A DNA stretch of 64,000 nt from Ursus arctos (lineage: Eukaryota > Chordata > Mammalia > Carnivora > Ursidae): assembly GCF_023065955.2 (NCBI RefSeq), contig NC_079873.1:98122128-98186127 (forward strand), in the 5' to 3' direction. The notes under the pieces were generated by a model. That model was not told where the DNA came from. It did no database searches and worked only from the letters and a program-made list of their open reading frames with translations. A program made the translations under genes and the position numbers. Position 1 is the stretch's first letter; the number at the start of each line of letters is the position of its first letter. This document shows positions 1 through 10,464 of the stretch, in pieces.

Positions 1-594
1 TTTCCTTTGAAGTCATTCAAAGTCTATAATTAAATATGTGGATTTCCTGGTTTCTCTATCCTATGATACTTTAAATCACTACAGTTTTGATTCCATTCCC
101 CCTTACAATCCTAATACCAATTAAGAGATATTGAAAAGTGACTTCTAACAACAAAGATTTTGTGAGTCATAAAATGGTTCTTGTTAAATTTTTGCATCCA
201 ATCATCTGTAAGACGTCAGCGGGGATTATAACAAAATGGAAAAAGAAGTAATAGGTCCTCAAACCACATGTGTACCTAGAATTCTATTTTATCAATAGAA
301 GAAAGGTTGACACTGCTATCCTATTTTCAAATATAGACAAACCAACCACCAATTATTTATTGAGAGCCCGGTATATTAGCATTATAATGGGTACTTTGGG
401 GAGGAGGGTAATGGATGCGCAAGGAGTAAAGTTTCACTTAAAGATGTTTATAATTTAGTTAAGGAGAAAAGAATGACAAACAACACCACTACAAGATAGA
501 ACTGGTTTGTGTGACAGGGAGTATTTGCAGTCCAGAGGAGAGAGTGTATATTTAGGGAAGACTCCATGAAAAACCATGTGGACTGAGGGTGGGG
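1..594. other. unassigned AT-rich sequence
   Basis: I see no gene, exon or recognisable repeat here. The open frames are short and start and stop at random positions. Confidence 0.5.
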
Positions 595-722
595 AAAGAA
601 AATTTAGTATCTTCCTTGTGCCAGGAAATATCCTAGCTGCCTCATGTCATTTAACTTGCTCAAGGTTACACAGTTTTTAAGAGCTGGTAAGATCCGGGAA
701 AGGAATCCAGATATGACACTGT
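595..722 (-). mobile_element. MIR SINE fragment
   Basis: Reading the plus strand, the order 'TGTGCCAGG', 'TCATTTAACTTGCTCAAGGTTACACAG', 'AGCTGG' and 'GGAATCCAGA' is that of the reverse complement of a MIR core and 5' part, strongly diverged. MIR is a tRNA-derived SINE that was mobilised by L2 in early mammals. Boundaries are approximate. Confidence 0.6.
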
Positions 723-1080
723 GTGCATTTCTCACTCAGCTACATGCTAGCCTTGAAGGATGGAGAAAACAGATAAGGTGAGAAGAACAACATGAGTAAT
801 GGGAAGAGTAATTCTGAAGTGTGCTGTGCAGAGATTAGTACAAAAGCAAGTATGTGGGGAGTCATGGAAAACAACATCAAACAGATACAAAAGGAAGCAA
901 CAGATGATATTTCTAACTTTGAAAGCCTGGAAGAAGAGTTCAGATTAGATGAGGTAGACATTCAAATGAAATGAGCTACATGGTAAAAAAGAGAGCAGGT
1001 GGAGAGAGGAATGGCGTCAGTGGAGGTGGAGTATAATGATGATACAGAAGGTGACTTCACTGAAGGAGCCAGAACATAAG
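723..1080. other. unassigned sequence
   Basis: No recognisable repeat or gene. Opposing open frames of 60 to 73 codons overlap here, which points to chance rather than coding. Confidence 0.45.
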
Positions 1081-1186
1081 CTCCTCAATAGTGCTGCATC
1101 TGGAGCCCTTAACACAGGGCCTATATATGAAGTGCTCGATAAAATCATGTGGATCACTATAATGAATGAATAAAGGAATGAATGGT
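1081..1186 (+). mobile_element. L2 LINE 3' tail
   Basis: The end reads like the L2 3' terminus: 'AACACAGGGCCTATATATGAAGTGCTCGATAAA' followed by 'GAATGAATAAAGGAATGAATG', matching the usual 'GTGCTCAATAAAT...GAATGAATGAATG' signature with substitutions. Only the last 100 or so bases can be aligned by eye. Confidence 0.6.
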
Positions 1187-1304
1187 TATGGGAGATATTT
1201 GTGACATCATGGACATAAACCAGACTGAAATTCAGCATGGCACTAAGAAAAAGCTTTGGAAAAGGAAATCATTTGTGCTAATAACTAATGGACGTTTAAA
1301 TCAT

Positions 1305-1513
1305 GTTTTTTTAAAAGATTTTATTTATTTATTTGACACAGAGAGAGAGAGAGAGAGAGAGACAGCCAGTGAGAGAGGGAACACAAGCAGGGGGAGTGGA
1401 AAGGAAGAAGCAGGCTCCCAGAAGAGCAGGCAGCCTGATGCAGGGCTCGATCCCAGGAATCATGGCCTGAGCCGAAGGCAGACGCTTAACATCTGAGGCA
1501 CCCAGGCGCCCCT
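1305..1513 (-). mobile_element. CAN SINE (SINEC), intermediate subtype
   Basis: The element is reversed: A-tail complement and (TTTAT)n at the left, GA-rich linker, then the tRNA-Lys-derived head ending in 'ACCCAGGCGCCCC'. An 11-bp target-site duplication, GTTTAAATCAT, flanks it perfectly at 1294-1304 and 1514-1524. The internal pol III promoter lies in the right-hand third. The tRNA body differs from the young copies nearby ('GATGCAGGGCTCGATCCCAGGAATCATGG'-like arrangement, with a missing stretch), so it is a somewhat different source copy. Confidence 0.95.
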
Positions 1514-1524
1514 GTTTAAATCAT

Positions 1525-2027
1525 TTGTTAACAGTCATCAAATAAGCTTAGGATATAATAATAAAGGTTCAAAACAATATTTCAAAAATTAAAAGCAGCT
1601 AAAACAAGATAGCACATAATGTGTCATTATCAATGATTTTCTTAAATATTCATGTTTGACAAGAATGAAAAGAAACAGGTGGTCTCAAGCATTGCTAAAT
1701 ATTAAGGTTTTATTTTACAGTCATATAGACACACACGACTGTAATATTTACCTAGCAAATGTCATGATTTTGTCAGTAGAATTAATGATAGCATCAATAT
1801 AATAAAATTCCAAAGTTTTTATAAATCATTTTGGGGAAAGGCTTCCAATTTGTTTCCACAAATCAGAAACAAGGATCACAACAAAAAAAATGCTGAAAGG
1901 TTTTCTTGTTCTATCTTATTCTACTTTTACTTTCATATGAATACACTGTGGTATCAGGAAAAAATGTTCCTATACATTTTATGTGACAGTTTCCCAAGCA
2001 TGCAATGAAAGTTTATATGTAATTCTT
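1525..2027. other. unassigned AT-rich sequence
   Basis: No gene or named repeat recognised between two SINE insertions. Confidence 0.45.
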
Positions 2028-2236
2028 TTTTAGAAAATTTATTTATTTATTTCAGAGAGAGAGAGAGAGAGAGCACTCAAGTGCAAGCTCGGGTGGGGGG
2101 AGGGGCAAAGGGAGAGGGAAAGAGAGAATCCCAAGCTCTCAGCTGAGCACAGAGCCCAAGATGGGGCTTGATCCCAGGTCCCTGAGAGTATGACCAAGAG
2201 TTGACTGTTCAACTGATGGAGCAACCTAGGCACCCC
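2028..2236 (-). mobile_element. CAN SINE, older copy
   Basis: A reversed SINE with (ATTT)n, a GA tract at 2056-2074, and a head ending 'ACCTAGGCACCCC'. Several CpG-type changes in the head and an imperfect flank duplication (TATATGTAAT on the left, TATACATAAT on the right) indicate an older insertion than the copies with exact duplications. Confidence 0.9.
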
Positions 2237-2360
2237 TATACATAATCATTTTTTAATTAAAAACCCAGGACAGAAATGAAAAATAAACAATATAATAGTT
2301 TTGATTAAAATAAAACAAACCACTAGAACTTTCCCAATTCCACCCAAAATGAGCCAGCCA

Positions 2361-2473
2361 TTTTTTTAAATGTTTGTTTATTTTAGTAATCTCTATACCC
2401 AACGTGGGAATCGAAGTCACGACTCCAAGATCGAGAGTTGCATGCTCCTCTGACTGAGCCAGCCAGGTGCCCC
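2361..2473 (-). mobile_element. CAN SINE, short tRNA-Lys type
   Basis: This 113-bp element keeps the tRNA-Lys-like body in reverse ('CAACGTGGGAATCGAAGTCACGACTCC', 'GACTGAGCCAGCCAGGTGCCCC' when read in pieces) but lacks the long CT/GA linker of the other copies. It belongs to the older short subfamily that ends in TAAAATAAACAAACA. The flanks, AGCCAGCCATTTT and AGCCAACCCATTTT, look like a diverged target duplication. Confidence 0.9.
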
Positions 2474-2639
2474 AAGCCAACCCATTTTGAAACTCTTAAT
2501 AACATGGTGAAGGAAAGAACCTTCAGATTTCTTGAATAGGAGGTATAGTCTGCTTTTGCCAGTAAGGGCATTTTTAAAGCATATAGAACGTTTTCAAAAA
2601 CAATTACACACACATAAACATACACATGCCATTAAAATG

Positions 2640-3590
2640 ATAAAAGACAAACAACAAACTGGAAAAAGTATTCCTAAATCAAGTCCCAAATAAAGAATTT
2701 CCTTAACATACGAAAAGTACTTACAAATCAATAATGAAAGACCAACAATCCAATGTGGCAAACAATATGAATAGCTTATAGAAAGTGAAATGTTAACGGC
2801 TCTTCAACATGAAAAATTCCCCTTCTCATTCATAACAGACATGCAAAATGAAAATATAGTACTATTGGATTTTGAGTCTATCAGAGGGCAGAATTCAAGA
2901 CATTTGAGCATTCCCTGTGTTTGCAAGTGTTTGAGGAAATAGGCATTCTCATACATTGATAATGTAAATTCAAATTAGTCCAACTTCTACTGATGGCAAC
3001 TTGACAATCTGACAAATATTGTCAATATTTATCAAAATTAAAAATACACAAATAATTTGGGCTACAAACTCTACTTCTAGTACTTTACATGTGTAAAATA
3101 AAACTAGTATGTTTTTGTCATAGCAAATAAATAAAACTAACTTAAATGACACTAACTCAAAGCAGTATTGCTAAATGCATTATAGCACATTGGTGCAACT
3201 GGAAACTCAGCAGCTGCTTAAAATAATGATCTTTAAGATACTCTGTTAAATGACAAAACACAAGGTTTGGAGCACCAAGTATGGTGTGCTTCTATGTGGG
3301 CTCAAAGAGGAAATATAACTGCATATGATTGTGTATTTCCATAATATCACTGAAAAGATACCTAAGAAACTGGGAGGAGTGGTTGATTTCAGAGAAACTG
3401 GGGGTGGGAGTTGAGGAAGGGAGATATTTATTTTTATTGGATACCCTCTCTGCATTAGGTCTAACTGTAAGAAACTGCCAGTACTGAACTGTTTTTGACA
3501 TAGAAAAACAGCAATTTCATTTGGTTCAAAAATACCATTGCATTTGCACTACATGAATGTGTTACCTATTACTAAAAGGACATGTTTTAA
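2640..3590 (+). mobile_element. old L1 LINE (L1M) 3' portion
   Basis: The text follows the non-coding L1 tail in order: 'ATCAATAATGAAAGACCAACAATCCAATG', a passage on 'GGCATTCTCATACATTGATAATGTAAATT', 'CTACTTCTAGTACTTTA', 'TAAATGACAAAACACAAGGT' and the 'GAGAAACTGGGGGTGGGAG' box, ending near a run of 'TTTAATTAAAGCTGCAT'. Divergence is high, so subfamily and limits are not resolved. No ORF2 protein remains readable. Confidence 0.7.
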
Positions 3591-3744
3591 TTAAAGCTGC
3601 ATCTCATGTAAAAGGTTTTCGGGTTGTTTATTTTGTTTTGTTTTGTTTTTAACAGAGTTGGTCTAGTGCCATCAAATGAACTTAAGACCTGGTCGATTGT
3701 GTAGATGGCTGTGGAGAATGAATGGCCAAGAGAGAAACAGCATA

Positions 3745-4250
3745 GCTTATCTTTGGACAGTAGTTGTAGGGCAGAGAGCCCAATTCTGAAGCCAAGCTGC
3801 CTGGGTCTTGGCTATGTGACCTTGGACAAGCTAAATAACCTTTCTGTAGCCCAGTCTCACCCGTACAATGGAAATAAGCATAATCCATAACTCATCAGAA
3901 TACTGTTGGCTAAAATAGACCTAATGTCTAACGTGCTGGGAGCAATGCCCGACACATAGTGCTCCAGGGGGTTAGCTGCTATTCGCATGAGCGTTATCAT
4001 CACCACCACTAATATCATTATTGTTGTTATTATTATTATTTTTAAGATTTTATTTATTTATTTGACAGAGAGAGAAAGACAGCCAGTGAGAGAGGGAACA
4101 CAAACAGGGGGAGTGGGAGAGGAAGAAGCAGGCTCCCATCGGAGGAGCCTGATGTGGGGCTCGATCCCAGAACGCCAGGATCACGCCCTGAGCCGAAGGC
4201 GGACGCTTAACGACTGAGCCACCCAGGTGCCCCTGTTGTTATTATTATTG
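3745..4250 (+). mobile_element. MIR SINE, interrupted by a CAN SINE
   Basis: A nearly complete MIR: 'CTGCCTGGGTCTTGGC', 'TGTGACCTTGGACAAGCTAAATAACCTTTCTGTAGCC', 'CGTACAATGGAAATAA', 'GCAATGCCCGACACATAGTGCTC', then a TTG/TTA-rich tail. The tail received a CAN SINE at 4038-4233 and resumes at 4234 as 'TGTTGTTATTATTATTG'. Confidence 0.85.
4038..4233 (-). mobile_element. CAN SINE, young subtype, inside a MIR tail
   Basis: A full-length reversed copy with the (TTTAT)n tail complement, 'GACAGCCAGTGAGAGAGGGAA', 'GGAGGAGCCTGATGTGGGG' and head 'ACCCAGGTGCCCC'. A 16-bp duplication of the MIR tail flanks it (4022-4037 and 4234-4249), so the insertion is clear even though the target is low in complexity. 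Confidence 0.96.
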
Positions 4251-4269
4251 ATATGGCTTATTCACTCCT

Positions 4270-4622
4270 CCAGAGTTTCAAAGTTACTTTCAAATTTTTG
4301 TTCTGTTCTTATTTTCCTCCCAAAAGCCCACCACAGCTGTGCTTATTTGGGGTCTGTTTGCTCTCAGATCCACTACTCATGCTTCTCCTCTCTGTTTCTT
4401 ATCCCTGCTTCCCATTTCTAGGCTTCCGTGGCAGCTGACTCTTCCCTTGCCCCCTTCAGCCTGGAGGCAGTGGTGGCTTCCTGCGGTTGCTGATACTTGG
4501 GTGGCCTCAATGTCCCATAATCAAGCTTTTCAGCTCTTCCATGACCTGTGGAACCAAGTTCCAATATTAAATCTCTCTGTTTTAATTTTTATTTCTCTTC
4601 CTGGTTAGACCTTGACTGATAC
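4270..4622 (+). mobile_element. LTR-like remnant, probably ERVL/MaLR-type
   Basis: A pyrimidine-rich stretch with an ATTAAA signal at about 4567 ends in 'GACCTTGACTGATACAG', which resembles the 3' ends of many old mammalian LTRs ('...GACTAATACA'). I cannot name the family. It could be a different old repeat. Confidence 0.4.
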
Positions 4623-6176
4623 AGTAGGCCCGACACAAGCAGGCGTGAGGAAGGATGGAGGATAGGCAGCATGTGATTGGCACCAGCAGCCAGAAATGAC
4701 TACAGTTCCTGACCAGTTTATTTACCTGAAGCCTATGGGTGTGAGCTGACACTGCAAGTAACCTCCAGAGCTAATACTGTGGTAACCAAGTCTTACCAGG
4801 ATTTAACATTTTCACTAAATCAAGCAAAAAAGTTATTTCTGTCTTGATGGCATATATCTAATGTTTCCATCAGCAAGTGCTACAAACTATTAAATAAAAC
4901 ACTAGACTTGACCTAACAAGTACTGAAAGGGAACGTAAGCATCAGTAGTAATGCATAATCAATTGGATGTATTTATGACCATATCCCCATTATTTCCTAA
5001 TGAGGAGTTCAAGAGGCTATGCATGACTGTAGATGGCTGGCAGGCTACCACGTCAATACCTGGGGTCTGTTAGAATCAGCTCAGGGTTTTAGAAAGGCTT
5101 ATTTATCCACTCCAAGGAGCCCATGTGCATAAAATAAAAGACTCTACTTATCCTCCAACAAATTATATGTTGTAGCCCAGCTGCAAATAAATAAATAAAA
5201 CAAAATAACATAACTTACAGTGTTCTTCCATGTTCATAAAGACAATTTTCAATTTGGTGTCATGAAACAATGCATTAAAGAAACTTTCCTGAAACCAAGA
5301 CACAACTGAGTTACTCTGCTAAAGGCAGAGATTTTTATTCCAACAGTGATTTCATTATACAGTAAATTATAATGTTCTAATTGGGAATTTGCAAAACACC
5401 AGACAATATTAAATTTTAAATGACTATTGTCTTCTGAAATAGTTGTCAGAAAAATTATGGTCAGAAGCTAAATAGATTCTATTTTTTTCTTTAAAATACC
5501 ATCAGTATGTACATAGCATTTTATACTTTAGAGATAATTTTCAATAATAAAAGATTCTCTGTTAATTAAAAAAGAAGTACTTTAGGTGAATAAAGAAAAT
5601 TTTATCTAAATACTGTACTTAGGGAAATAAAACTGATTTAAGACATTGTGAATTTTTCAATGAAATGGAATTATTCAATGCAACAATCTGAAGAGACTTG
5701 CAAGAGAGTTATTTGAGCAGTAGACAGAATGGAAACACTGGTATGAAACAAAAGGAAGTAAAATGGCTGAGAGAAGGATTTCTCTGTACAAAAAAATGGT
5801 ATGTTTCAAATTTTAAAATTGGTTTACTTAGGGGTTACATACATTTGAAAATTAGTAAAAGTATTTTAAAATATTGTAAAACTGTGTTAATGAAAAAGAA
5901 TCGGGTCTGATGTTTGAAAATGAGCACAACATCCTTTTGTTTCTTTCTGAATGTTTTGGAAATTATTCTATTTGTGAATATATCAAGAGATGATTAAAAG
6001 ATGGAAATCATACAGTTGTCATAAATACAAAATCAATCTCTGGGCATAAAATGGTAATTATATCAGCAGCACAGGAAAGAAAGGACATGACAAAGCCAGT
6101 GTTGATAAAATACAACAAAATATGTAACCTTTCTTTTGGACCACTTTGTAAAAAAAACTCTTGAGAATTAGAGTTC
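4623..6176. other. unassigned sequence
   Basis: About 1.5 kb without a repeat I recognise. The largest open frame is 70 codons (5698-5910) and has no recognisable domain. Confidence 0.45.
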
Positions 6177-6177
6177 A

Positions 6178-6579
6178 TTAAAAAATAATCCAAAATACAT
6201 AAAGAACTTCTATGACTCAACACCAAAAATACCCAAACAGTACAATTAAAAAATGGGCAGAGGACCTGAATGGACGTTTTTCCAAAGACATCCACATAGC
6301 CAACAGACACATGAAAAGATGCTCAACATCACGCATCATCAGGGAAATGTAAATCAAAACCATAATGAGATACCAACTCATACCAGAAAGAACGGCCAAT
6401 ATAAAAAAGACAGGAAACAACAATTGTTGGTGAGGATGTGGAGAAGAGGAAACCCTCATGCACTGCTGCTGGGAATGTAAATTGGCGTAACCACTGTGGA
6501 AAACAATATGGAGGTTCTTCAAAAAATTAAACATAGAAATACCATACAATCCAGTAATTCCGCTACTGGGTATTTACCC
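6178..6579 (+). mobile_element. L1 LINE 3' region, first part
   Basis: Clear L1 tail text: 'AAAAAATGGGCAGAGGACCTGAATGGACGTTTTTCC', 'CATGAAAAGATGCTCAACATCAC', 'GGGAAATGTAAATCAAAACCA', 'TGTTGGTGAGGATGTGGAGAA', 'CATGCACTGCTGCTGGGAATGTAAATTGG' and 'CTACTGGGTATTTACCC', each matching the end of ORF2 and the 3' flank of mammalian L1. It is 5'-truncated at about 6178 and continues at 7329 after a retroviral LTR insertion. Frameshifts and stops break the ORF2 C-terminus. Confidence 0.93.
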
Positions 6580-7324
6580 TGTAGGGGCCAAAGGCAAGCT
6601 GCCCCAAAGTGTGCCACTTTGGCATACTGATTATTTTATTTTTTTAAATTGTACTTTTGGCGGGGGGGGGGGCAAAGGGAGAGGGAGAGAGAGAATCTTA
6701 AGCAGGATCCACATCCAGCACAAAGCCTGATGTGGGCCTTGATCTCATGAACCTGAGATCATGACCTGAGCCAAAAATCAAGAGTCAGATACTAAAACCA
6801 CTAAGCCACCCAGGTGCCCCATGATTATTTTAAATAAAAGTTACTTAAGAATGAGTCAGTGCAAGGGCACTCAGACCATTTTCTGTCCCCCTGAAAGCAG
6901 GAAACAAATCTCCCATATGAAAAATACCCTTCCTGTACTAAGAGTTAAAAAGACAAAAGCATCATTATTACCAAAGATAGGCATGTTGAAGCTGAGAAAG
7001 CTGCGGAAATAAACCTTGTTACTACTCTTTTACTAATCTACTACCTCAGCAGAAATTTCACTTAGAATTCCTTACTAATTAATACTCTCAAACATCTATT
7101 TTCTTTATCCTGTCAATTCTCCAAAAATTTATTGTCTCTTTGTCTAAAATGTATAAAAATTGTCTGCCTTGGTCATTTCCTTAAGTTTCAATTTCATTAT
7201 TGGGCCTCTGTGTATAGGTAATAAAACTTTGTTTTCTTCCTATTACTCTGTCTCATGGAAATTTAAATCTTAGTCCAGCTGGAAGACCTTGATGGGTAGA
7301 AGAAATTTTTTTTCCTTCCCAACA
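6580..7324 (+). mobile_element. solo LTR of an endogenous retrovirus (class I-like)
   Basis: The element begins TG ('TGTAGGGGCCAAAGG') and ends CA ('CCCAACA'), and sits between two copies of the 4-bp target ACCC (6576-6579 and 7325-7328); removing it and one ACCC restores a continuous L1. It carries a TATA box, TATAAAAA, at 7152-7159 and a polyadenylation signal, AATAAA, at 7220-7225, in the expected U3/R order. A SINE takes up 6639-6821, so the LTR itself is about 550 bp. The 4-bp duplication suggests ERV1 (gammaretrovirus-like). No internal viral gene remains, so it is a solo LTR formed by recombination between two LTRs. Confidence 0.88.
6639..6821 (-). mobile_element. CAN SINE inside the solo LTR
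   Basis: A reversed, rather diverged SINE (poly-G run at 6661-6671, 'CCTGAGATCATGACCTGAGCC', head 'ACCCAGGTGCCCC'). The 11-bp duplication TGATTATTTTA is present at 6628-6638 and 6822-6832. It belongs to the older subtype with a single GA linker. Confidence 0.93.
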
Positions 7325-7328
7325 ACCC

Positions 7329-7960
7329 AAAGAAAACAAAATCACTAATTCAAAAAGATACATGGACCCCTAAGTTTATTGCAGCATTACTTACAATAGC
7401 CAAGATATGGAAGCAACCCAAGTGTCCACTGATAGATAAATGGCTAAAGAAGATGTGGTACATACACCCACACCCACACCCACACCCACACACAGGAATA
7501 TTATGTAGCCATAGAAAAGGATGAGATATTGCCATTTATGACAGCATGGATGGGCCTAGAGGGTATTATGGTAAGTCAGACAGAGAAAGACAAATACCAT
7601 ATGATTTCACTTACAGGTGTAATATTAAAAGCAAAACAAATGAACAAATCAACAAAAATACAGATTCTTAAATGCAGAAATTGTCAGAAGGGAGGTGGGT
7701 AGAGGGATGGGTGAAATAGATGAAGGGGATTAAGAGGTACAAATTTCCAGTTATAAAACAAATAAGTCATGAAGATGAAAAGTATAGCATATGTAATATA
7801 GTCAATAATATTACAATAACATTGTATGGTGACAGATGTAAACTATACTTATCATGGTAAGAACTGGGTGGTGTATAGAACTGTCGAATCGCTATGTTGT
7901 TCACCTGAAAGTCATATAATAGTATATGTCAGTTCTACTTCATTAATACATTTTTAAATG
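7329..7960 (+). mobile_element. L1 LINE 3' region, second part
   Basis: The L1 resumes exactly where the first part stopped: 'AAAGAAAACAAAATCACTAATTC', 'TTTATTGCAGCATTACTTACAATAGCC', 'CCAAGTGTCCACTGATAGATAAATGG', 'GACAGCATGGATGGGCCTAGAGGG', then the 3' UTR with 'TGTATGGTGACAGATG' and 'GAATCGCTATGTTGTTCACCTG'. It ends near 'TTCTACTTCATTAATACA'. Confidence 0.93.
7464..7493. repeat. (CACCCA)n hexanucleotide microsatellite
   Basis: About five copies of CACCCA lie at the L1 position that normally carries a TA/CA-rich run after 'GATGTGGTA'. It is not the vertebrate telomere unit (CCCTAA). Confidence 0.9.
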
Positions 7961-8544
7961 CTTAATATATGCATGTATGTACTTCTGTGTGTATGTGTAC
8001 ACACACCATATTTAAAGTACATATAATAGTTCAATATAGGCTAAAGAAACATCCCTAAGAACCTACTGTAGGAAATATAGAAGAATGACTCACAATTTCC
8101 CTATCGCTTATTTATATGTAAGTGAGTGCTTATAAAGTGCTTGAAAATACTTTGGTTTCTCTCAAGTATTTTCTGCTTTCTGCCACCTTACTTCAAAAGT
8201 CTGAATTTGCTTATCAATCCACAACTTAAACAAAGCAATGGAATGTAGCTTAGCCACTGCACTCATAATCATAAATAATTAGTTTTAGAATTAACACATT
8301 TTACTATACTGGATTTATTAAATGGACCATTTGCTGTAAAACTTTAAAAATTATCTTAGTTATTTGGGATTAGTATTTTATCACTGTCATTAGTTCTAAA
8401 TGGAACAAAGTACTTTTCTAATTAATCATTTGATACATTTCATAGAGGATTTACCCATTTTCAAAGAACAGTCTCTTACCTGTGCTTTATGTGTTTCTAA
8501 CGCAAGTTGTTTTTGACGTTGCCTTCAGATTGCATGAGATTATC
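7961..8544. other. unassigned AT-rich sequence
   Basis: No recognisable gene or repeat. Homopolymer-poor, with no long open frame. Confidence 0.4.
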
Positions 8545-8760
8545 ACAGAAGCAGCAGTAGCTATGTGAAAGGAGCTTTATATACACTACCTCGTTCAATC
8601 TTCACCTATACTCAGTGGGCTTCTGCCCATTTTATAGAAGAAACAAGGTTCTGAGATGTTAAGAAACTTGCCTCAATCACACAGCAGTTAAATGACAGAG
8701 CTAGACTGTAACAGTCTTCTCACACTCCAATACCTCTGCTTCCTCTACCATGCTCTACCG
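8545..8760 (-). mobile_element. MIR SINE
   Basis: Reverse-complement MIR layout: 'CTTTATATACACTACCTCGTTCAATC', 'CATTTTATAGAAGAAACAAGGTTCTGAGA', 'AAGAAACTTGCCTCAATCACACAGCAG', 'ACAGAGCTAGAC' and a final 'CTCTACCATGCT', corresponding to the MIR 5' end. Confidence 0.85.
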
Positions 8761-9205
8761 CCTCTCCAGGACGTATGTAAGAATGAATGAGAGAACTAGC
8801 AGAGAAAAACAACATTATAGTAAAGCTTCACCCACACAACCCCACCCACACCCCCAAGAAAGAAAAAAGAAAGAACAGCTTCTAGAGAATGTTATGAAAT
8901 TATGTATGCATTTAATCCAATGTATTACACCTTCATTTATGATTCTGCATGAAACAAGAGGTGCTTGGAGTTTCTCCTGGGCCCTGAGAAAATCTTCAAT
9001 CAGCTCACCAAATATTCAAGAATGTCCTCCAGATTCGATTTACTGAGGCAGGAAAGTCAGTGTTTTTTTAAATTTTGCAATTAAAAGGGTTAAAATAAAA
9101 AGGAATTGAAGTGTAATGCTCTGTTAACCAGAAAATTCAACTAATTAATATACTTCATTTCCTGAACATTTATATCAGTAAAAGTTTTACTCTATTTAAT
9201 TTGCT
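8761..9205. other. unassigned sequence
   Basis: No named repeat. A C/A-rich stretch at 8831-8860 is low complexity. Confidence 0.4.
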
Positions 9206-9310
9206 TTTCTCAGGTTTATGTGGTAAGTAAATGTACTAATGCGTGGAAAGAGCTCAGAAGAGTGCCTGACCCATCAGTTACTCAAATTGCTTGTTGTTAC
9301 TGTTGTTCTT
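9206..9310 (+). mobile_element. MIR SINE 3' fragment
   Basis: 'GGAAAGAGCTCAGAAGAGTGCCTGACCCATCAGTTACTC' followed by 'TTGTTGTTACTGTTGTTC' matches the MIR 3' end ('AGAACAGTGCCTGGCACATAG' plus T-rich tail), with many substitutions. Confidence 0.65.
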
Positions 9311-9445
9311 TGGTTCATTCAACAAAAACTTATAAAATGCCTACTATGGTCCAGGCACAAGTCTCGGTGCCGAAGATAGAGTGGTAAATAAAACAAAGCT
9401 CCTACCCTTGTGAAATTTACCTTTTGGGGATGAAAATATGATGCA
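9311..9445 (-). mobile_element. L2 LINE fragment
   Basis: 'TTCATTCAACAAAAACTTATAAAATGCCTACTATGGTCCAGGCACAAGTC' and 'TCCTACCCTTGTGAAATTTACCTTTTGGGG' are the reverse complement of the L2 3' end in order. Confidence 0.8.
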
Positions 9446-10340
9446 GTAATGTGCTTGCTACTTTTACTGTTAATCTATCATCGCCGTCACTGTCACCATT
9501 GTCATTTCTCAACGGAGCAACAAACAACAACACACCATCTCTCAATTTAATACCATGGTTACCTACACCCACTCACTTTTAGTAGCACTTATTATATGAC
9601 AGGATCAGCCCATACACTCTTTCAGATCTCTCTTAGGGAAGTTGTCTCTGAATCTCTAGAGCACTTGTAGGGATAGTGAAGTAGGATTTCTTTGAGCTTA
9701 CGGAACAGGTTGAAGGAACTGTTTTATATGCTGAATTGCTAATAAATGTTTCAATAATAAATGTGTGTATGGCAACATTTGCTTTGAGAGCTGCTTTTAT
9801 TATAATCTGATAGTGAGGTTTTGGAGAGTAACCCTAAATCATCCGGAGACCTCATCAGAGGCTACCGTTATTTATGAAAAACAAAACTTAAAACTTCCAC
9901 ATGATCTAATTGGCTCAGGTCAGTCCACTGCAGAAAGCTGTCAGGTTGTGTGAGAATACTTTAAACATTAAAGAAGAACTAAGCAATTTGCCTAGGAGCA
10001 AGTACAGTAACCCCAGAGTAAGGTTATTACAAGGGTATGCACCCCCGGCCAGTTCTGGACAAAATAAGGTAATGATAACATGATTCTGGGGAGACTATAA
10101 ATTTAATATAATCCAACAAATTTTAAACAGCCCAAACAGTCCAACCACAAATTTCCATGGCTGCTCTTAGATCAGTCAGGCTATGGATTATTCTTATTAC
10201 TAACAACAAAAGGTCTTGCATGAAGATAATCAGAGAGTGTCATCTGAATTTTAGAACTTCCGGTGCTTCGACCAATCCTAAATTTCAAAATATTTTCATT
10301 GCACAGTCTTATGAACCAAGTCACTTAAATTAAAAAAAAA
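9446..10340. other. unassigned sequence
   Basis: Nearly 0.9 kb with nothing I can name. The longest open frame (9765-9953) has 62 codons and no recognisable motif. Confidence 0.4.
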
Positions 10341-10349
10341 AAAAATACA

Positions 10350-10447
10350 GGTCACCTGGCTGGCTCAGTCGGTAGAGCATGTGACTCTTGATATCAGGGT
10401 TGTGAGTTCAAGCCCCATGTTGGGCATAGAGCTTACTTCAAAAGTAA
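10350..10447 (+). mobile_element. CAN SINE, short tRNA-Lys type
   Basis: Forward copy of the short, older subfamily: 'CACCTGGCTGGCTCAGTCGG', 'TAGAGCATGTGACTCTTGAT', 'GGTTGTGAGTTCAAGCCCCA', ending 'TAGAGCTTACTT'. It has recognisable A- and B-box-like positions of the tRNA-Lys progenitor and no CT linker. An A-run precedes it at 10332-10345. Confidence 0.9.
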
Positions 10448-10464
10448 AATTAGGACAGCAAGGA

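Noticed and set aside
6217..6549. 110-codon minus-strand frame
   Set aside because: It is the antisense of an L1 tail, not a gene.
6580..7324. possible provirus with viral genes
   Set aside because: Only one LTR with no internal region is present; L1 text resumes directly after the duplicated ACCC.
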